A stretch of DNA of 64,000 nucleotides from assembly GCF_022429645.1 (NCBI RefSeq), contig NZ_CP092480.1, positions 2,958,501 through 3,022,500 on the forward strand, in the 5' to 3' direction. This DNA comes from Lutibacter sp. A80 (lineage in GTDB: Bacteria > Bacteroidota > Bacteroidia > Flavobacteriales > Flavobacteriaceae). The notes under the pieces were generated by a model. That model did not search any database. It saw only the letters and a list, made by a program, of their open reading frames with translations, and was not told where the DNA came from. The translations under genes were made by a program, and so were the position numbers. Shown here in pieces: positions 53,911 through 62,751 of this stretch. How positions within the stretch are numbered: position 1 is the stretch's first letter; every line of letters starts with the position of its first letter.

Positions 53911-54209
53911 GTGTTTTTATTTAAAATTATTTTTAATTTTTTAATCAGTATTAAAGCAATTACACCTCCTAAAAATGAAACTAATAAGTTTAAAAAAAAT
54001 AGAATAACATTTATAGAACCTGATTTAACTATTGTAAAAGGATCAAAACCTAAACGGCCAAAAGATTTAATAAACAAAATGCTTCCAAATACACCTGCAA
54101 TGGTGTTTCCAATAACACCTAACGAATGTTTTTTAAAAGTAATAGCAGCTGTATTAGCTCCAATTATACCTATTAAAATACTAATTAATGAAATTAAAGT
54201 TGCAGTCAT
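53907..54209 (-). CDS. small membrane protein of GlsB/YeaQ-like type
   Basis: 100 residues from the ATG at 54209, 10 bases after the cydB stop; an upstream start at 54245 would lie inside cydB. Three membrane helices are seen, with a Gly/Asn pattern (GVIGNTIAGVFGSILF) resembling the YeaQ/YmgE transglycosylase-associated family; the similarity is by eye. Stop overlaps the start of the His-rich gene, implying coupled translation. Role unknown; possibly assembly or stability of the oxidase. Confidence 0.7.
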   Translation of the reverse strand: MTATLISLISILIGIIGANTAAITFKKHSLGVIGNTIAGVFGSILFIKSFGRLGFDPFTIVKSGSINVILFFLNLLVSFLGGVIALILIKKLKIILNKNT

Positions 54210-54219
54210 AATTATTAAA

Positions 54220-55293
54220 TTAATGTCCGTAATCCATCTTGTCAATTTTTCCTTTTAAAAGTCTTCTTTGAATAATAATATAAATTGCAAGTAAAATAAT
54301 ACCCACAATTGCCCAATTAAATGCAACAGATAATCCGTAATTAGAGGCAGCTGTATTGTAAATTGTTAATGAATCGTTTTCTGGATTTGTAGAAGGTAAT
54401 ATTACAGGGAATATTGAAGCTAAAGAGGATGTTATTCCGCCAATTATTAGCAATGTTGAAAAGATAAAACTATGAACATCTTTTTTTATTTTCTTAATAA
54501 AAAATAACCCTATTAATCCTATTAAATATAAAATTGGAAATATTAATAAATATGGTTTTTCAACAAAATTATTTAATGAATTTGGATTAACAATTTGCCA
54601 TATAATTAAAGAAAATACAGTTAGAAAACTTAAAGCAATAGTTAGGGTAAAAATTACATTTTTTAATTTTTCATTAATAGATGCATTTGTTTTTAAACGA
54701 ATCCAAGTAGCTCCATGAATAGCTAGAGTTACTACGGCAATAACTCCAATAATTAACGTAAACCAATCTATAACTCCAGGGTGCTCGGTTAATGGGCTAA
54801 AACTGCTATCCCATAGTGGTAAGAAAAAGTAATGAGCTTCATATAAAGATGCTCCATCTTCTACACCTCCTAAATTAACACCTCTAACAACATTTCCAAG
54901 GGCAACACCAAAAAATAGAGCTAACAATAAACTAGAAATTCCAAAAGAGGTATCCCAAATTGAAGTCCACATTTTATTGTTAAACTGACTTCTAAATTCG
55001 AGTCCTATAGCTCTAAATACAATTAACCAAAGCACAATAATTAACGGTAAATAAAAACCGCTAAATACAGATGCGTAAAATGTTGGAAAAGCCATAAAAA
55101 GCATTCCTCCACCAGCTACAAGCCAAACTTCATTAAAATCCCAAAATAGTCCAGCAGCTTTTGCTACTACTTTTTTATCTTTTTCTTTTTTTGCAAAAAA
55201 TAAATGAATAATACCTGTACCAAAATTATAACCATCTAAAACAAAGAAAATGGCCAATACAAGTGCAATAATAATATACCAAAATAGTTCCAT
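54220..55293 (-). CDS. cydB: cytochrome bd quinol oxidase subunit II
   Basis: 357 residues, polytopic with about nine helices. The subunit II opening (FWYIIIALVLAIFFVLDGYN) and the early WLVAGGGMLFMAFP and AIGLEFRSQF segments are characteristic. It forms the oxidase with CydA, which precedes it by 3 bases. Terminal oxidase bd works at low oxygen or under stress. It is followed by a small membrane protein and a His-rich NifX-like protein that appear to belong to the same operon; no CydX-sized ORF is apparent. Confidence 0.95.
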   Translation of the reverse strand: MELFWYIIIALVLAIFFVLDGYNFGTGIIHLFFAKKEKDKKVVAKAAGLFWDFNEVWLVAGGGMLFMAFPTFYASVFSGFYLPLIIVLWLIVFRAIGLEFRSQFNNKMWTSIWDTSFGISSLLLALFFGVALGNVVRGVNLGGVEDGASLYEAHYFFLPLWDSSFSPLTEHPGVIDWFTLIIGVIAVVTLAIHGATWIRLKTNASINEKLKNVIFTLTIALSFLTVFSLIIWQIVNPNSLNNFVEKPYLLIFPILYLIGLIGLFFIKKIKKDVHSFIFSTLLIIGGITSSLASIFPVILPSTNPENDSLTIYNTAASNYGLSVAFNWAIVGIILLAIYIIIQRRLLKGKIDKMDYGH

Positions 55294-55296
55294 AGT

Positions 55297-56628
55297 TTAA
55301 TGTTTTATAGGTTTAGGACCTTGATGAATAGTTTTACCAACCAATATTAAAAATAACAATCCAAGCAGTAAATATAGGCCTACAAAACCTAAGAGTGTAA
55401 ATAGTGTGTTTCCGGAAGAAACCGTAGGTGAAACACCTTCGATTGTTTTTAATAAACCATAAACTAAGTAAGGTTGTCTTCCTAATTCTGCAACATACCA
55501 ACCTGTAATATTTGCAATATATGGAAACGGTACCAAAAACATAATGGCCCATAGTAAAGGTCTAATTAGATGTAATTTTTTCTTCCAAAGGAAAAAAGCA
55601 GCTAGAAACATAATACCAATAAAAATTGTACCTAAGCCAACCATAATATGGTAAGAATAATATAGAGCAGGAATATTATCTGGCAGTTCTTCTTTTTTAA
55701 ACTGATCCATACCTGCAATTTGCCTGTTCCAATCTTGATAGGTTAAAAAGCTTAAAATATTAGGCACAGCAATTTTATTGTCCAATTTTTTTTCAACCAT
55801 ATTTGGTTGTCCAATAAGCACAATTTCGGCACCAGCATCTTCAGTTTCAAAAATACCTTCCATTGCGGCAAAAGCTGCAGGTTGATATTTAGCTACATTT
55901 TTAGCATTCCAATCTCCTGTTGGAAAAGCAACTAATAAGCTAGAAACTAATCCGAAAATAACACCGGTTTTTAAAAATAACCTACCGTGTTCTAAGTTTT
56001 TATTTCTTAAAATATAAAAGGCTCCAATACTTGCCACTACAAAGGCAGAAGTAACTACAGAAGCAAATTGATTGTGTAAAAAGGCGGGTATTAACCAAGG
56101 GTTACTAAATAATTCTGAAAAGTTTTCAAGTACAAATTTTCCATTATCTAAAATTTCATAACCAACAGGATGTTGCATCCAAGCATTAGTAGCTAAAATA
56201 AACCAACCACTAGCCCAAGAACCTAAGAACACCAAAAAGCCAGTTAAAAAATGCAATTTTTGTCCCATTAATTTTTCACCAAAAATAAATAAGGCTAGAA
56301 ATGAAGATTCTAAAAAGAAAGAAAACATTCCTTCCATTGCTAATGTTTGTCCAATTATTCCACCTGTTAGTTCAGAGAATTTAGCCCAGTTGGTTCCAAA
56401 TTGAAACTCCATTGGAATTCCTGTAACAACACCCATTGTAAAATTAATGGCAAATATTTTCATAAAAAATAAAGCAGCATCGTTGTATTTTTGAATTTTT
56501 GTTCTTAAAAATTTCCATTTAAAAAAAACAATGATTAGAGAAAGTCCCATTGTTAATTGTGGAAATATATAGTGAAATGTGATAGTAAATGCAAACTGCA
56601 ATCTATCGTAGAAAATCATATCTTCCAT
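55297..56628 (-). CDS. cydA: cytochrome bd quinol oxidase subunit I (short Q-loop)
   Basis: 443 residues, at the short end of the family, so the quinol-binding Q-loop is the short type. Haem ligand His19 (FTITFHYIFPQLTMG) is present; the other helices with His and Met ligands follow. The GRQPYLVYGLLKT segment (about 385-397) is the conserved quinol site near the haem b595 ligands. First gene of the cydAB set on the minus strand, with a possible -7 box TACTTTCG at 56675-56668. It lets the cell respire at low oxygen. Confidence 0.95.
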   Translation of the reverse strand: MEDMIFYDRLQFAFTITFHYIFPQLTMGLSLIIVFFKWKFLRTKIQKYNDAALFFMKIFAINFTMGVVTGIPMEFQFGTNWAKFSELTGGIIGQTLAMEGMFSFFLESSFLALFIFGEKLMGQKLHFLTGFLVFLGSWASGWFILATNAWMQHPVGYEILDNGKFVLENFSELFSNPWLIPAFLHNQFASVVTSAFVVASIGAFYILRNKNLEHGRLFLKTGVIFGLVSSLLVAFPTGDWNAKNVAKYQPAAFAAMEGIFETEDAGAEIVLIGQPNMVEKKLDNKIAVPNILSFLTYQDWNRQIAGMDQFKKEELPDNIPALYYSYHIMVGLGTIFIGIMFLAAFFLWKKKLHLIRPLLWAIMFLVPFPYIANITGWYVAELGRQPYLVYGLLKTIEGVSPTVSSGNTLFTLLGFVGLYLLLGLLFLILVGKTIHQGPKPIKH

Positions 56629-56667
56629 TTGGTGAAGTGTTTAAAATAAATTGGTAAAATGTAGATA

Positions 56668-56675
56668 CGAAAGTA
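56668..56675 (-). promoter_or_regulatory. possible -7 box of cydA (TACTTTCG)
   Basis: One mismatch from TAnnTTTG on the minus strand, about 40 bases upstream of the cydA ATG. No dyad at the -41.5 position was found, so the receiver-CRP regulator is not implicated here. Confidence 0.35.
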
Positions 56676-56686
56676 CAAATTAAAAA

Positions 56687-56720
56687 AAAACTATATGTAA
56701 GCAAAAGCACATATAGTTTT
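56687..56720 (-). terminator. intrinsic terminator after the FadL-like barrel gene
   Basis: 12-bp perfect stem AAAACTATATGT (56687-56698) and ACATATAGTTTT (56709-56720), with a 10-base loop. On the minus strand it runs into nine T residues, so it terminates the barrel gene ahead of cydA. Confidence 0.82.
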
Positions 56721-56793
56721 TAAAAACAAGAGAATTAATATTAAATTTAGTGTGTAAAGGAATTATGTTAAAGTTAAATAACTCTCGTTTTAA

Positions 56794-58050
56794 TTAAAAA
56801 ATCTTTCTTTTTTGAAACCAATTACCTAATAAACTTAAATTTAAAGATAGTTTATGGTAATTGTCTTGTATTAGTTTATTGTTAATAGTTCCTTCTTTTC
56901 CGTAAGAGTAATTAATATTAATCATAGAAGTGTAGATACTTTTTGAAAGTGGAATTCCTACACCTAAAGAAACAGCATAATTGTCTATTTTTTGTTTTGA
57001 TAAGATTAAATACCCAGTATTGTAATTTACACCAGCTCTATACTTTAAATTGTTCCAAAAAGTGTTTAAATTTTGTGTAGGTTGGTATTCAACTCCAGCT
57101 CCATAAATTTCTTGATCTTGATACTTATAGGTGTTGTTTGAAGTGTAGGTATCTGACCAATAATTTTTCTTATAATCTACATTTACAGTTAATTTTTTGT
57201 TGATGATTGAAGAAATACCAAAACCTACTTTTAAAGGTAAATCGTAATCGTCTAGATCTATATCTGTTTCATTTAAAATTTCGACTTCACTTGATCCAGA
57301 GAAGGATTTGGTTGCAGTTTGATCTTCTGTACCGCTTAAATAGGTTGGTATACTAAACGTAGCACCAAAAGTTGTTTGTGTGCCAAAAATATTATTAATA
57401 GTATATTGTAGTCCGGTATTTAAACCAAATCCAAAATAGTTTTTAGAATTTGTTATAGTAGCAGTTGAGTACCCAATATATACTAATTCAGTTTCATCTA
57501 TATTACCAAATAGAGCAGATAATTCAAATCCTACAGAAAGGTTTTTACCCAATTTTATTCCGTTTCCCCAAAAGACTTCATTAATTCCTCCAGAACCAGT
57601 GATTGAAGTACTTAAATATTGCGAAGATCCTTCAACAGGTTTAATCAAATCAATTTCATAACTAACTTTAGAATAAGGAACCAATCCAAAATTCATTTTC
57701 CAGTAATCTTTTACTTGAAAAGAGAAAGCTAAATGAGAAACATTTAAATCGACATTTTTCTGTGAAGAATTTACAGTTTCTTTATTAGAAAAAGTACTAC
57801 TTAAACCCAGTTCATATAAAAATGAATTTGAAGCGATAGAAGTTATTGATGCGGGATTTGATTTGTTAATTGAAAAAAGATTTTTACTGGCAATACCTGT
57901 GTTTCCAAGGGCTGAAAAGCCTCCAAAATAGTTCGAGTTTTCTACACCTAAACCAAATAATGAATAGGGCGAACTAAAATCGCTTTGTGCTTTTGCAATA
58001 AAAACGGATGTATAGGTAACTATTAGAAATGAAAATAGTATTTTTTTCAT
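56794..58050 (-). CDS. outer-membrane beta-barrel protein, FadL-like
   Basis: 418 residues with a signal peptide ending at IAKAQ. N-terminus SPYSLFGLGVENSNYFGGF, followed by a GNTGIASKNLFSINKSNPAS, is the pattern of FadL-type (outer membrane transport) barrel proteins with an N-terminal plug. The remainder is regular beta-strands with terminal aromatics. It forms a pair with the DUF4270 lipoprotein 78 bases upstream. A hydrophobic substrate is typical of FadL proteins, but is not shown here. It ends at a strong terminator. Confidence 0.75.
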   Translation of the reverse strand: MKKILFSFLIVTYTSVFIAKAQSDFSSPYSLFGLGVENSNYFGGFSALGNTGIASKNLFSINKSNPASITSIASNSFLYELGLSSTFSNKETVNSSQKNVDLNVSHLAFSFQVKDYWKMNFGLVPYSKVSYEIDLIKPVEGSSQYLSTSITGSGGINEVFWGNGIKLGKNLSVGFELSALFGNIDETELVYIGYSTATITNSKNYFGFGLNTGLQYTINNIFGTQTTFGATFSIPTYLSGTEDQTATKSFSGSSEVEILNETDIDLDDYDLPLKVGFGISSIINKKLTVNVDYKKNYWSDTYTSNNTYKYQDQEIYGAGVEYQPTQNLNTFWNNLKYRAGVNYNTGYLILSKQKIDNYAVSLGVGIPLSKSIYTSMININYSYGKEGTINNKLIQDNYHKLSLNLSLLGNWFQKRKIF

Positions 58051-58128
58051 GTGTTTATATTATTGTTTTTTAAGGTCTTATTTCTACTTCTTTCAGCACA
58101 AGTATATTGTTTGTTATATATTTTATAA

Positions 58129-59430
58129 TTAATAGAGTAAATAAGTAACTGAAAGTTTCATACTCTTGTCCGAATTATCAGCATCGTAAATATTTACCTT
58201 ATTTACACCATTATTGTTATTTGGAAGTTGAAATAATAAAGCGTAATCTAAATCATAAGTACTAGTTAAAACTTGTTCTACAAAATATGTTAAATCTACA
58301 GTGTAATAATTTTCCGAATCAAACTCATCATTTTGGCTGGATAATGTTGCGTAAACAGAACTACCACTTAAGCTTGATAATTGGCTTACTACTCTATTTT
58401 TTTTATCAATAACATATACTGCAAGTGAATCTACTCCAGTTTCACTAGTATCATAACTCTCTAATGTTGGGTAAAATTTTAAAGTAGCATTAATGGCTGT
58501 GCTATTTTGTTCTAATTCATTTAAATTTTCAATTGCAGGAAATTCTACTCGCATATTAAACGATGTTCCAGATTGTATATACGCTAAATTACCTGTGTTT
58601 TTTGTGCTTAATATATCGGTATAAGATTCAATAGAATTTAATACGGTATTAGATTTGTCGCTTGTTGTTTGATTAAAGCTTTGGGTATAACTTTGTATGG
58701 TAAAATCGTTGTAATAATCATTATCTTCATCATCTTCACCTTTTATGGTGTAGTACATTCTCATTACAGTAGAAGGTTGGCTAAAACCAAGTACGGCATT
58801 ACTATTTTCGTCTGGTGCAATTGTTAAACCTTTAAATATTTGATATAAGTCATCAGAATTATTGATGTCGTTATCTTGAAGTTTTTCAAATAAATCGCTT
58901 CCAAAATCTTGATTTATAGGAATGTAAATAGAATCCTTTTTGTTTGGATATGGCGTAAAAGTAAGCTCTCCTAAAGTAGTATCGCTATATTCTAATGTTG
59001 AAGTATTGTAAAAATTATCATCGTCTTCATTATGCGATTCAAAATTTTCTATTATTTCGTGTACTTTAAACGTTTGTGTTTTGGTAGTGTCTCCATAATA
59101 ATAGGTATCGTAATATAAAATAATACCAATAGAATCAAAAGTTGCATCATTGTTAATATCATAAGTAGATGTAAGCAAGTTAAAGAAAGTTTTGCTTTTT
59201 AAATTACCAAAATCTTGATCTTGCAAAGCACCAATTAATAAACGAGTAGGGTTTGTTGTATTTACAGAATCTAATTGTATGGTTGATGTTTCAATTGATA
59301 TTGTATCAGTTACAATAACCTTGGTATCTACATCTAAAAAATCTTCTCCTACGGTATACGTATCTGTATCACTTTCACAAGCAATAAATGCTGTAAAACT
59401 TAGAAAAAGTATTAATAAATAGTTTCTCAT
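58129..59430 (-). CDS. DUF4270 family lipoprotein
   Basis: 433 residues, lipobox FIAC (Cys18 region: TAFIACES). The opening YTVGEDFLDVDTKVIVTDT and TRLLIGALQDQDFGNLKSKTF are the conserved DUF4270 blocks, and the C-terminal half repeats the pattern of the first. DUF4270 lipoproteins are found in most Bacteroidota, in outer-membrane-associated clusters. It precedes a FadL-like barrel and likely acts with it. The function is unknown. Divergent from a DUF6268-type barrel gene. Confidence 0.85.
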   Translation of the reverse strand: MRNYLLILFLSFTAFIACESDTDTYTVGEDFLDVDTKVIVTDTISIETSTIQLDSVNTTNPTRLLIGALQDQDFGNLKSKTFFNLLTSTYDINNDATFDSIGIILYYDTYYYGDTTKTQTFKVHEIIENFESHNEDDDNFYNTSTLEYSDTTLGELTFTPYPNKKDSIYIPINQDFGSDLFEKLQDNDINNSDDLYQIFKGLTIAPDENSNAVLGFSQPSTVMRMYYTIKGEDDEDNDYYNDFTIQSYTQSFNQTTSDKSNTVLNSIESYTDILSTKNTGNLAYIQSGTSFNMRVEFPAIENLNELEQNSTAINATLKFYPTLESYDTSETGVDSLAVYVIDKKNRVVSQLSSLSGSSVYATLSSQNDEFDSENYYTVDLTYFVEQVLTSTYDLDYALLFQLPNNNNGVNKVNIYDADNSDKSMKLSVTYLLY

Positions 59431-59639
59431 TATTCTATTTTTTGTGTAAAGGTATTTTAACCCATTTGTTTTACCACTGTAAAATAGATGAGTACTTGAA
59501 TTGTATCGATAAAAAAGTTAACAAAATGTTAAACAGCTAATAATCAATATATATTAAGCTTCGTAGACTATAAGGTACTTTAGGTAGATAAAAAAGGCTT
59601 GTTAGTATATTTTAGGTATCTATACAAATAATAACTAAA

Positions 59640-59647
59640 TACTTTTG
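59640..59647 (+). promoter_or_regulatory. predicted -7 box (TACTTTTG)
   Basis: An exact TAnnTTTG match; transcription would start near 59653, just ahead of the ATG at 59662 or 59668. No -33 TTG at usable spacing. Confidence 0.45.
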
Positions 59648-59661
59648 AAAAATAATTATAA

Positions 59662-60543
59662 ATGATAATGGCTTATAGAGTATTGTTAATTTTTTTAATG
59701 TTAGGTGCTAATTTGATTGTAGCTCAAACGAATGATGATTTGTTTGTTACAGGATTTAATTATGTTCCTGGTACTTCTAATTCTGTTGGATTTCAAGAAG
59801 CTAATGTTGCTTTTGATTATTCGGTAGATTTTAAAGAAGGTGTTTTAACAAACAGTTTAGCATATTCTAATCATAAAATTAATTACAACTCTAATGAGGT
59901 TTTAAATGAAAGCCTTTTAGGTATTGAAAGTTTTGAATCTGTTGCATATACTTTACAATTTAAGAAAGCCATTTCAAATGGCTGGGGATATTTAATTAGT
60001 GCTTCTCCATCAATTTCATCAAATTTTGAATCTAGTATTTCTTTTGATGATGTTATTTTTAATGGAGCTGTTATTTTTTCTAAAATGTTTATCAATAAAA
60101 AGCTTAATTTTGGAGTTGTTAGAAATTCATCTTACGGATTTAGTACACCAATACCAGTTGTAAGTATTGCAGGCGCTATAAACCAAAAGTTAACGTATAG
60201 TGTAGGTTTTCCAATTATCGAATTTTTGTATAAAGTAAATACAAAAAATCAGTTTAGTTTGTATGCAAAACCAAAAGGGTTTTACTCAAATATAACAAAT
60301 GAAATAGTAGTGAATATAGATGATGAGGTAGAAAAAGCACAGTTTAACTCTATTGTTTCAGGCTTAAAATACAGTCATAGTATAGATGATAATTGGAAAG
60401 TAGAACTTGATGCAGCATATCAATTAAAATCCGATTATGAATTATTAGATAAAAATTTGAATAGTGTGTATGAATTTAAAACTAAAAATAATTTTAGTGC
60501 AGGAGTTAGTTTAAAATTCAATTTATTAAATGATAAAAGTTAA
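59662..60543 (+). CDS. DUF6268-like outer-membrane barrel protein
   Basis: 293 residues (MIMAYR; the second Met at 59668 is an alternative start) with a signal peptide ending at LIVAQ. The remainder consists of beta-strand pairs (FQEANVAFDYSVDFKEGVL; FSAGVSLKFNLL at the C-terminus), consistent with a DUF6268-type barrel. The gene overlaps the reading frame of the next by 14 bases if that gene used an earlier start, but with the preferred start at 60554 there is a 10-base gap. Function unknown. Confidence 0.7.
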   Translation: MIMAYRVLLIFLMLGANLIVAQTNDDLFVTGFNYVPGTSNSVGFQEANVAFDYSVDFKEGVLTNSLAYSNHKINYNSNEVLNESLLGIESFESVAYTLQFKKAISNGWGYLISASPSISSNFESSISFDDVIFNGAVIFSKMFINKKLNFGVVRNSSYGFSTPIPVVSIAGAINQKLTYSVGFPIIEFLYKVNTKNQFSLYAKPKGFYSNITNEIVVNIDDEVEKAQFNSIVSGLKYSHSIDDNWKVELDAAYQLKSDYELLDKNLNSVYEFKTKNNFSAGVSLKFNLLNDKS

Positions 60544-60553
60544 AAAGAAGATT

Positions 60554-61540
60554 ATGATTACAAAAAAAATGTATTTAAAATGTTTAACAATTTTAATTGC
60601 CGTAATAAGCATTTCTTGTTCATCAGATGATGATACAGAATATGGTAACTGGGTGGAAAGTTCATCGTTTGATGGAACCGCAAGAGGGAATTCTGTTTCA
60701 TTTGTAATAGGTGATAAAGGATATGTAGTAACAGGTTATGATGGAGAGGACTACTTAAGTGATCTTTGGGAATATAACAAAAATGGAGATTATTGGGTGC
60801 AATTAGCAGATTTTCCTGGTGTTGCTCGTAGTGGTGCTGTTGGTTTTGAATTAAATGGAAAAGGATATATAGGTACTGGTTATGATGGAGAAGATAAACT
60901 AAATGATTTTTGGTGTTACGATCCAGCTACAAATACTTGGGAACAAAAAGCAGATTTTATGGGTACTGCTAGATATGGTGCCGTTGGTTTTTCAGTTGGT
61001 AATAAAGGGTACATTGGTACAGGATATGATGGAAGTGAATTAAAAGACTTTTATGAGTATGATGATGTTTCAAACACTTGGACACAATCTGTTGGTTTTG
61101 GTGGTAATAAACGTAAAGATGCCTTAGTTTTTGTGATTAATGATAATGCTTATTTAGCATCAGGATTAAGAAATGGAGCTTATGAAAATGATTTTTATGT
61201 TTTTAATGGGGCTTCAAAATCTTGGAACAGATTAACAGATTTAGATGATGAAGATGCGGATTATAGCGTATTACTTTCTAGTGGTGTATCTTTTACTTTA
61301 GATGGTTTAGGTTATATTGCAACAGGAGAATCTTCTGGAATTACTAAAAATTTATGGGTGTACGAACCTTCTTCAGATACTTGGGACGAACAACCAGATT
61401 TTGAAGGTACTGCAAGACAAGATGCTGTTTCATTTAGTTTTTCAGATAAAGCATTTGTATTAATGGGTAGAAGTGGTAGTTATTACTTTGATGATAACTG
61501 GGAATATAGACCATTAGAAGAAGTTGACGAAGACGACTAA
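60554..61540 (+). CDS. Kelch-type repeat lipoprotein
   Basis: 328 residues from the ATG at 60554 (an in-frame start eight codons earlier overlaps the previous gene). Lipobox Cys22 (VISISC). Six Kelch-like blades of about 50 residues are visible: each has a G-x-A-R start, a K/G-Y-I/V-G/T-T-G-Y-D-G turn and a W-E/T-Q-x-A-D-F end, for example GYIGTGYDGEDKLNDFW and NTWEQKADF. The acidic tail (EEVDEDD) follows. Kelch propellers bind proteins or sugars; nothing more specific can be said. Terminator after the gene. Confidence 0.85.
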   Translation: MITKKMYLKCLTILIAVISISCSSDDDTEYGNWVESSSFDGTARGNSVSFVIGDKGYVVTGYDGEDYLSDLWEYNKNGDYWVQLADFPGVARSGAVGFELNGKGYIGTGYDGEDKLNDFWCYDPATNTWEQKADFMGTARYGAVGFSVGNKGYIGTGYDGSELKDFYEYDDVSNTWTQSVGFGGNKRKDALVFVINDNAYLASGLRNGAYENDFYVFNGASKSWNRLTDLDDEDADYSVLLSSGVSFTLDGLGYIATGESSGITKNLWVYEPSSDTWDEQPDFEGTARQDAVSFSFSDKAFVLMGRSGSYYFDDNWEYRPLEEVDEDD

Positions 61541-61558
61541 AATATAGGTTTGATTTTA

Positions 61559-61592
61559 GAAGGGTTATACACTTAATAAGGTATAACCCTTC
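61559..61592 (+). terminator. 12-bp hairpin terminator
   Basis: GAAGGGTTATAC (61559-61570) and GTATAACCCTTC (61581-61592), perfect, with a 10-base loop and a following ATTTTAT. Placed 19 bases after the Kelch stop. Confidence 0.75.
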
Positions 61593-61661
61593 ATTTTATC
61601 AAAAAAATAATTTTAACATGTTATTACAATTTTAAAACCTGCCAAAATAATTTTTAAAAAG

Positions 61662-61669
61662 TAAATTTG
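61662..61669 (+). promoter_or_regulatory. predicted -7 box (TAAATTTG) of the LytS-type kinase gene
   Basis: An exact TAnnTTTG match; transcription would start near 61675, about 12 bases before the TTG start at 61687. Confidence 0.5.
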
Positions 61670-61686
61670 TTTCTTATTTAATTCTA

Positions 61687-62751
61687 TTGAAAATTTATTT
61701 TAAAAATATTAACCCAATTATTATCCATGTATTATCTTGGATGCTTATTGTCTTAATAAGTATATTGGCTTTTTATAATAGATTTCAAGAGTTCCCACTA
61801 GAATATCAATTCTATTTTAGAACACTTTTAGATATTCTAATATTCTATTTAAATTATAGTTTTTTGGTACCGAAATTATTATTGAATAAAAAAATTCTAT
61901 TATATATAGTTGTATCAATAACATTTATTTTTCTGTTAAGTTATTTAAAAGATGTGCTAATTCCTCCAAGAAATTTTAATCCAGAAATGTTGATTAATGA
62001 GGAAGGAATTACAATGTCACGACCTAATAGGGTTGGAAGATTAAGACCTAATAGGAGTATTTTTATGGGTGTTCAAATTTTATTTGGTGTGCTTTTATTT
62101 GCTGTTGGAGCAAGTGTTAAACTTGTATCGGAATGGTATAAAAATGAAAAACAAAAAGCATTAATTGAGACTCAAAAAATTAATACAGAACTTTCCTTTT
62201 TAAAAGCACAAATTAACCCTCATTTTTTATTCAATTCATTAAATAGTATTTATTCATTAGCTAATAAAAAGTCAGATTTTACAACTGATGCAATTATAAC
62301 GTTATCTGAATTAATGAGGTATATGTTATACGAGACAGATAGAGAATATGTATCTTTAAAAAAAGAAATTGATTATATAAAAAATTATATAGCACTTCAA
62401 AATCTTAGATTAAAAGATTCTAGTGGTGTTAGATTTAATGCCCGAGGTAATTTAGATCACTATATTGAGCCATTATTATTAATTTCATTTATTGAAAATG
62501 CGTTTAAATATGGTACAGATTATACGGGTAAAACAAATATTAATATTCAAATTTCTATTGAGGATCAAAAGCTTATTTTAACTAGCACTAATTATATTTC
62601 TATAAACGAAAAAAATAAAGATAGCTCTGGAATAGGCCTACAAAATATAAGAGCTAGGTTAAACTTATTATATCCTAATACACATTCTTTAAAAATTAAA
62701 GAATCAGAAAAATTATACAGCCTAGAATTAGTACTAAATCTTAAAAAATGA
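61687..62751 (+). CDS. LytS-type sensor histidine kinase, membrane
   Basis: 354 residues from a TTG start. Four membrane helices (about 8-28, 45-62, 68-88, 126-147) are followed by a coiled segment and the His_kinase domain, with phospho-acceptor His179 (KAQINPHFLFNSLNSIYS). The ATP-binding part ends GIGLQNIRARLNLLYP. No extra sensory domain. It overlaps the downstream LytTR regulator by 4 bases (ATGA), so the pair is translationally coupled. These systems generally tune single or few genes; the target is not evident. Confidence 0.93.
   Translation: MKIYFKNINPIIIHVLSWMLIVLISILAFYNRFQEFPLEYQFYFRTLLDILIFYLNYSFLVPKLLLNKKILLYIVVSITFIFLLSYLKDVLIPPRNFNPEMLINEEGITMSRPNRVGRLRPNRSIFMGVQILFGVLLFAVGASVKLVSEWYKNEKQKALIETQKINTELSFLKAQINPHFLFNSLNSIYSLANKKSDFTTDAIITLSELMRYMLYETDREYVSLKKEIDYIKNYIALQNLRLKDSSGVRFNARGNLDHYIEPLLLISFIENAFKYGTDYTGKTNINIQISIEDQKLILTSTNYISINEKNKDSSGIGLQNIRARLNLLYPNTHSLKIKESEKLYSLELVLNLKK

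Noticed and set aside
56687-56720. 12-bp dyad as an operator for cydAB
   Set aside because: It ends in nine T on the minus strand after the barrel gene and lacks TGA-N6-TCA form; a terminator explains it better.
60620-61500. Recurrent GGTTATGATGGAGA-like DNA as a tandem repeat
   Set aside because: It follows from the Kelch blades of the protein; it is not a separate DNA repeat.
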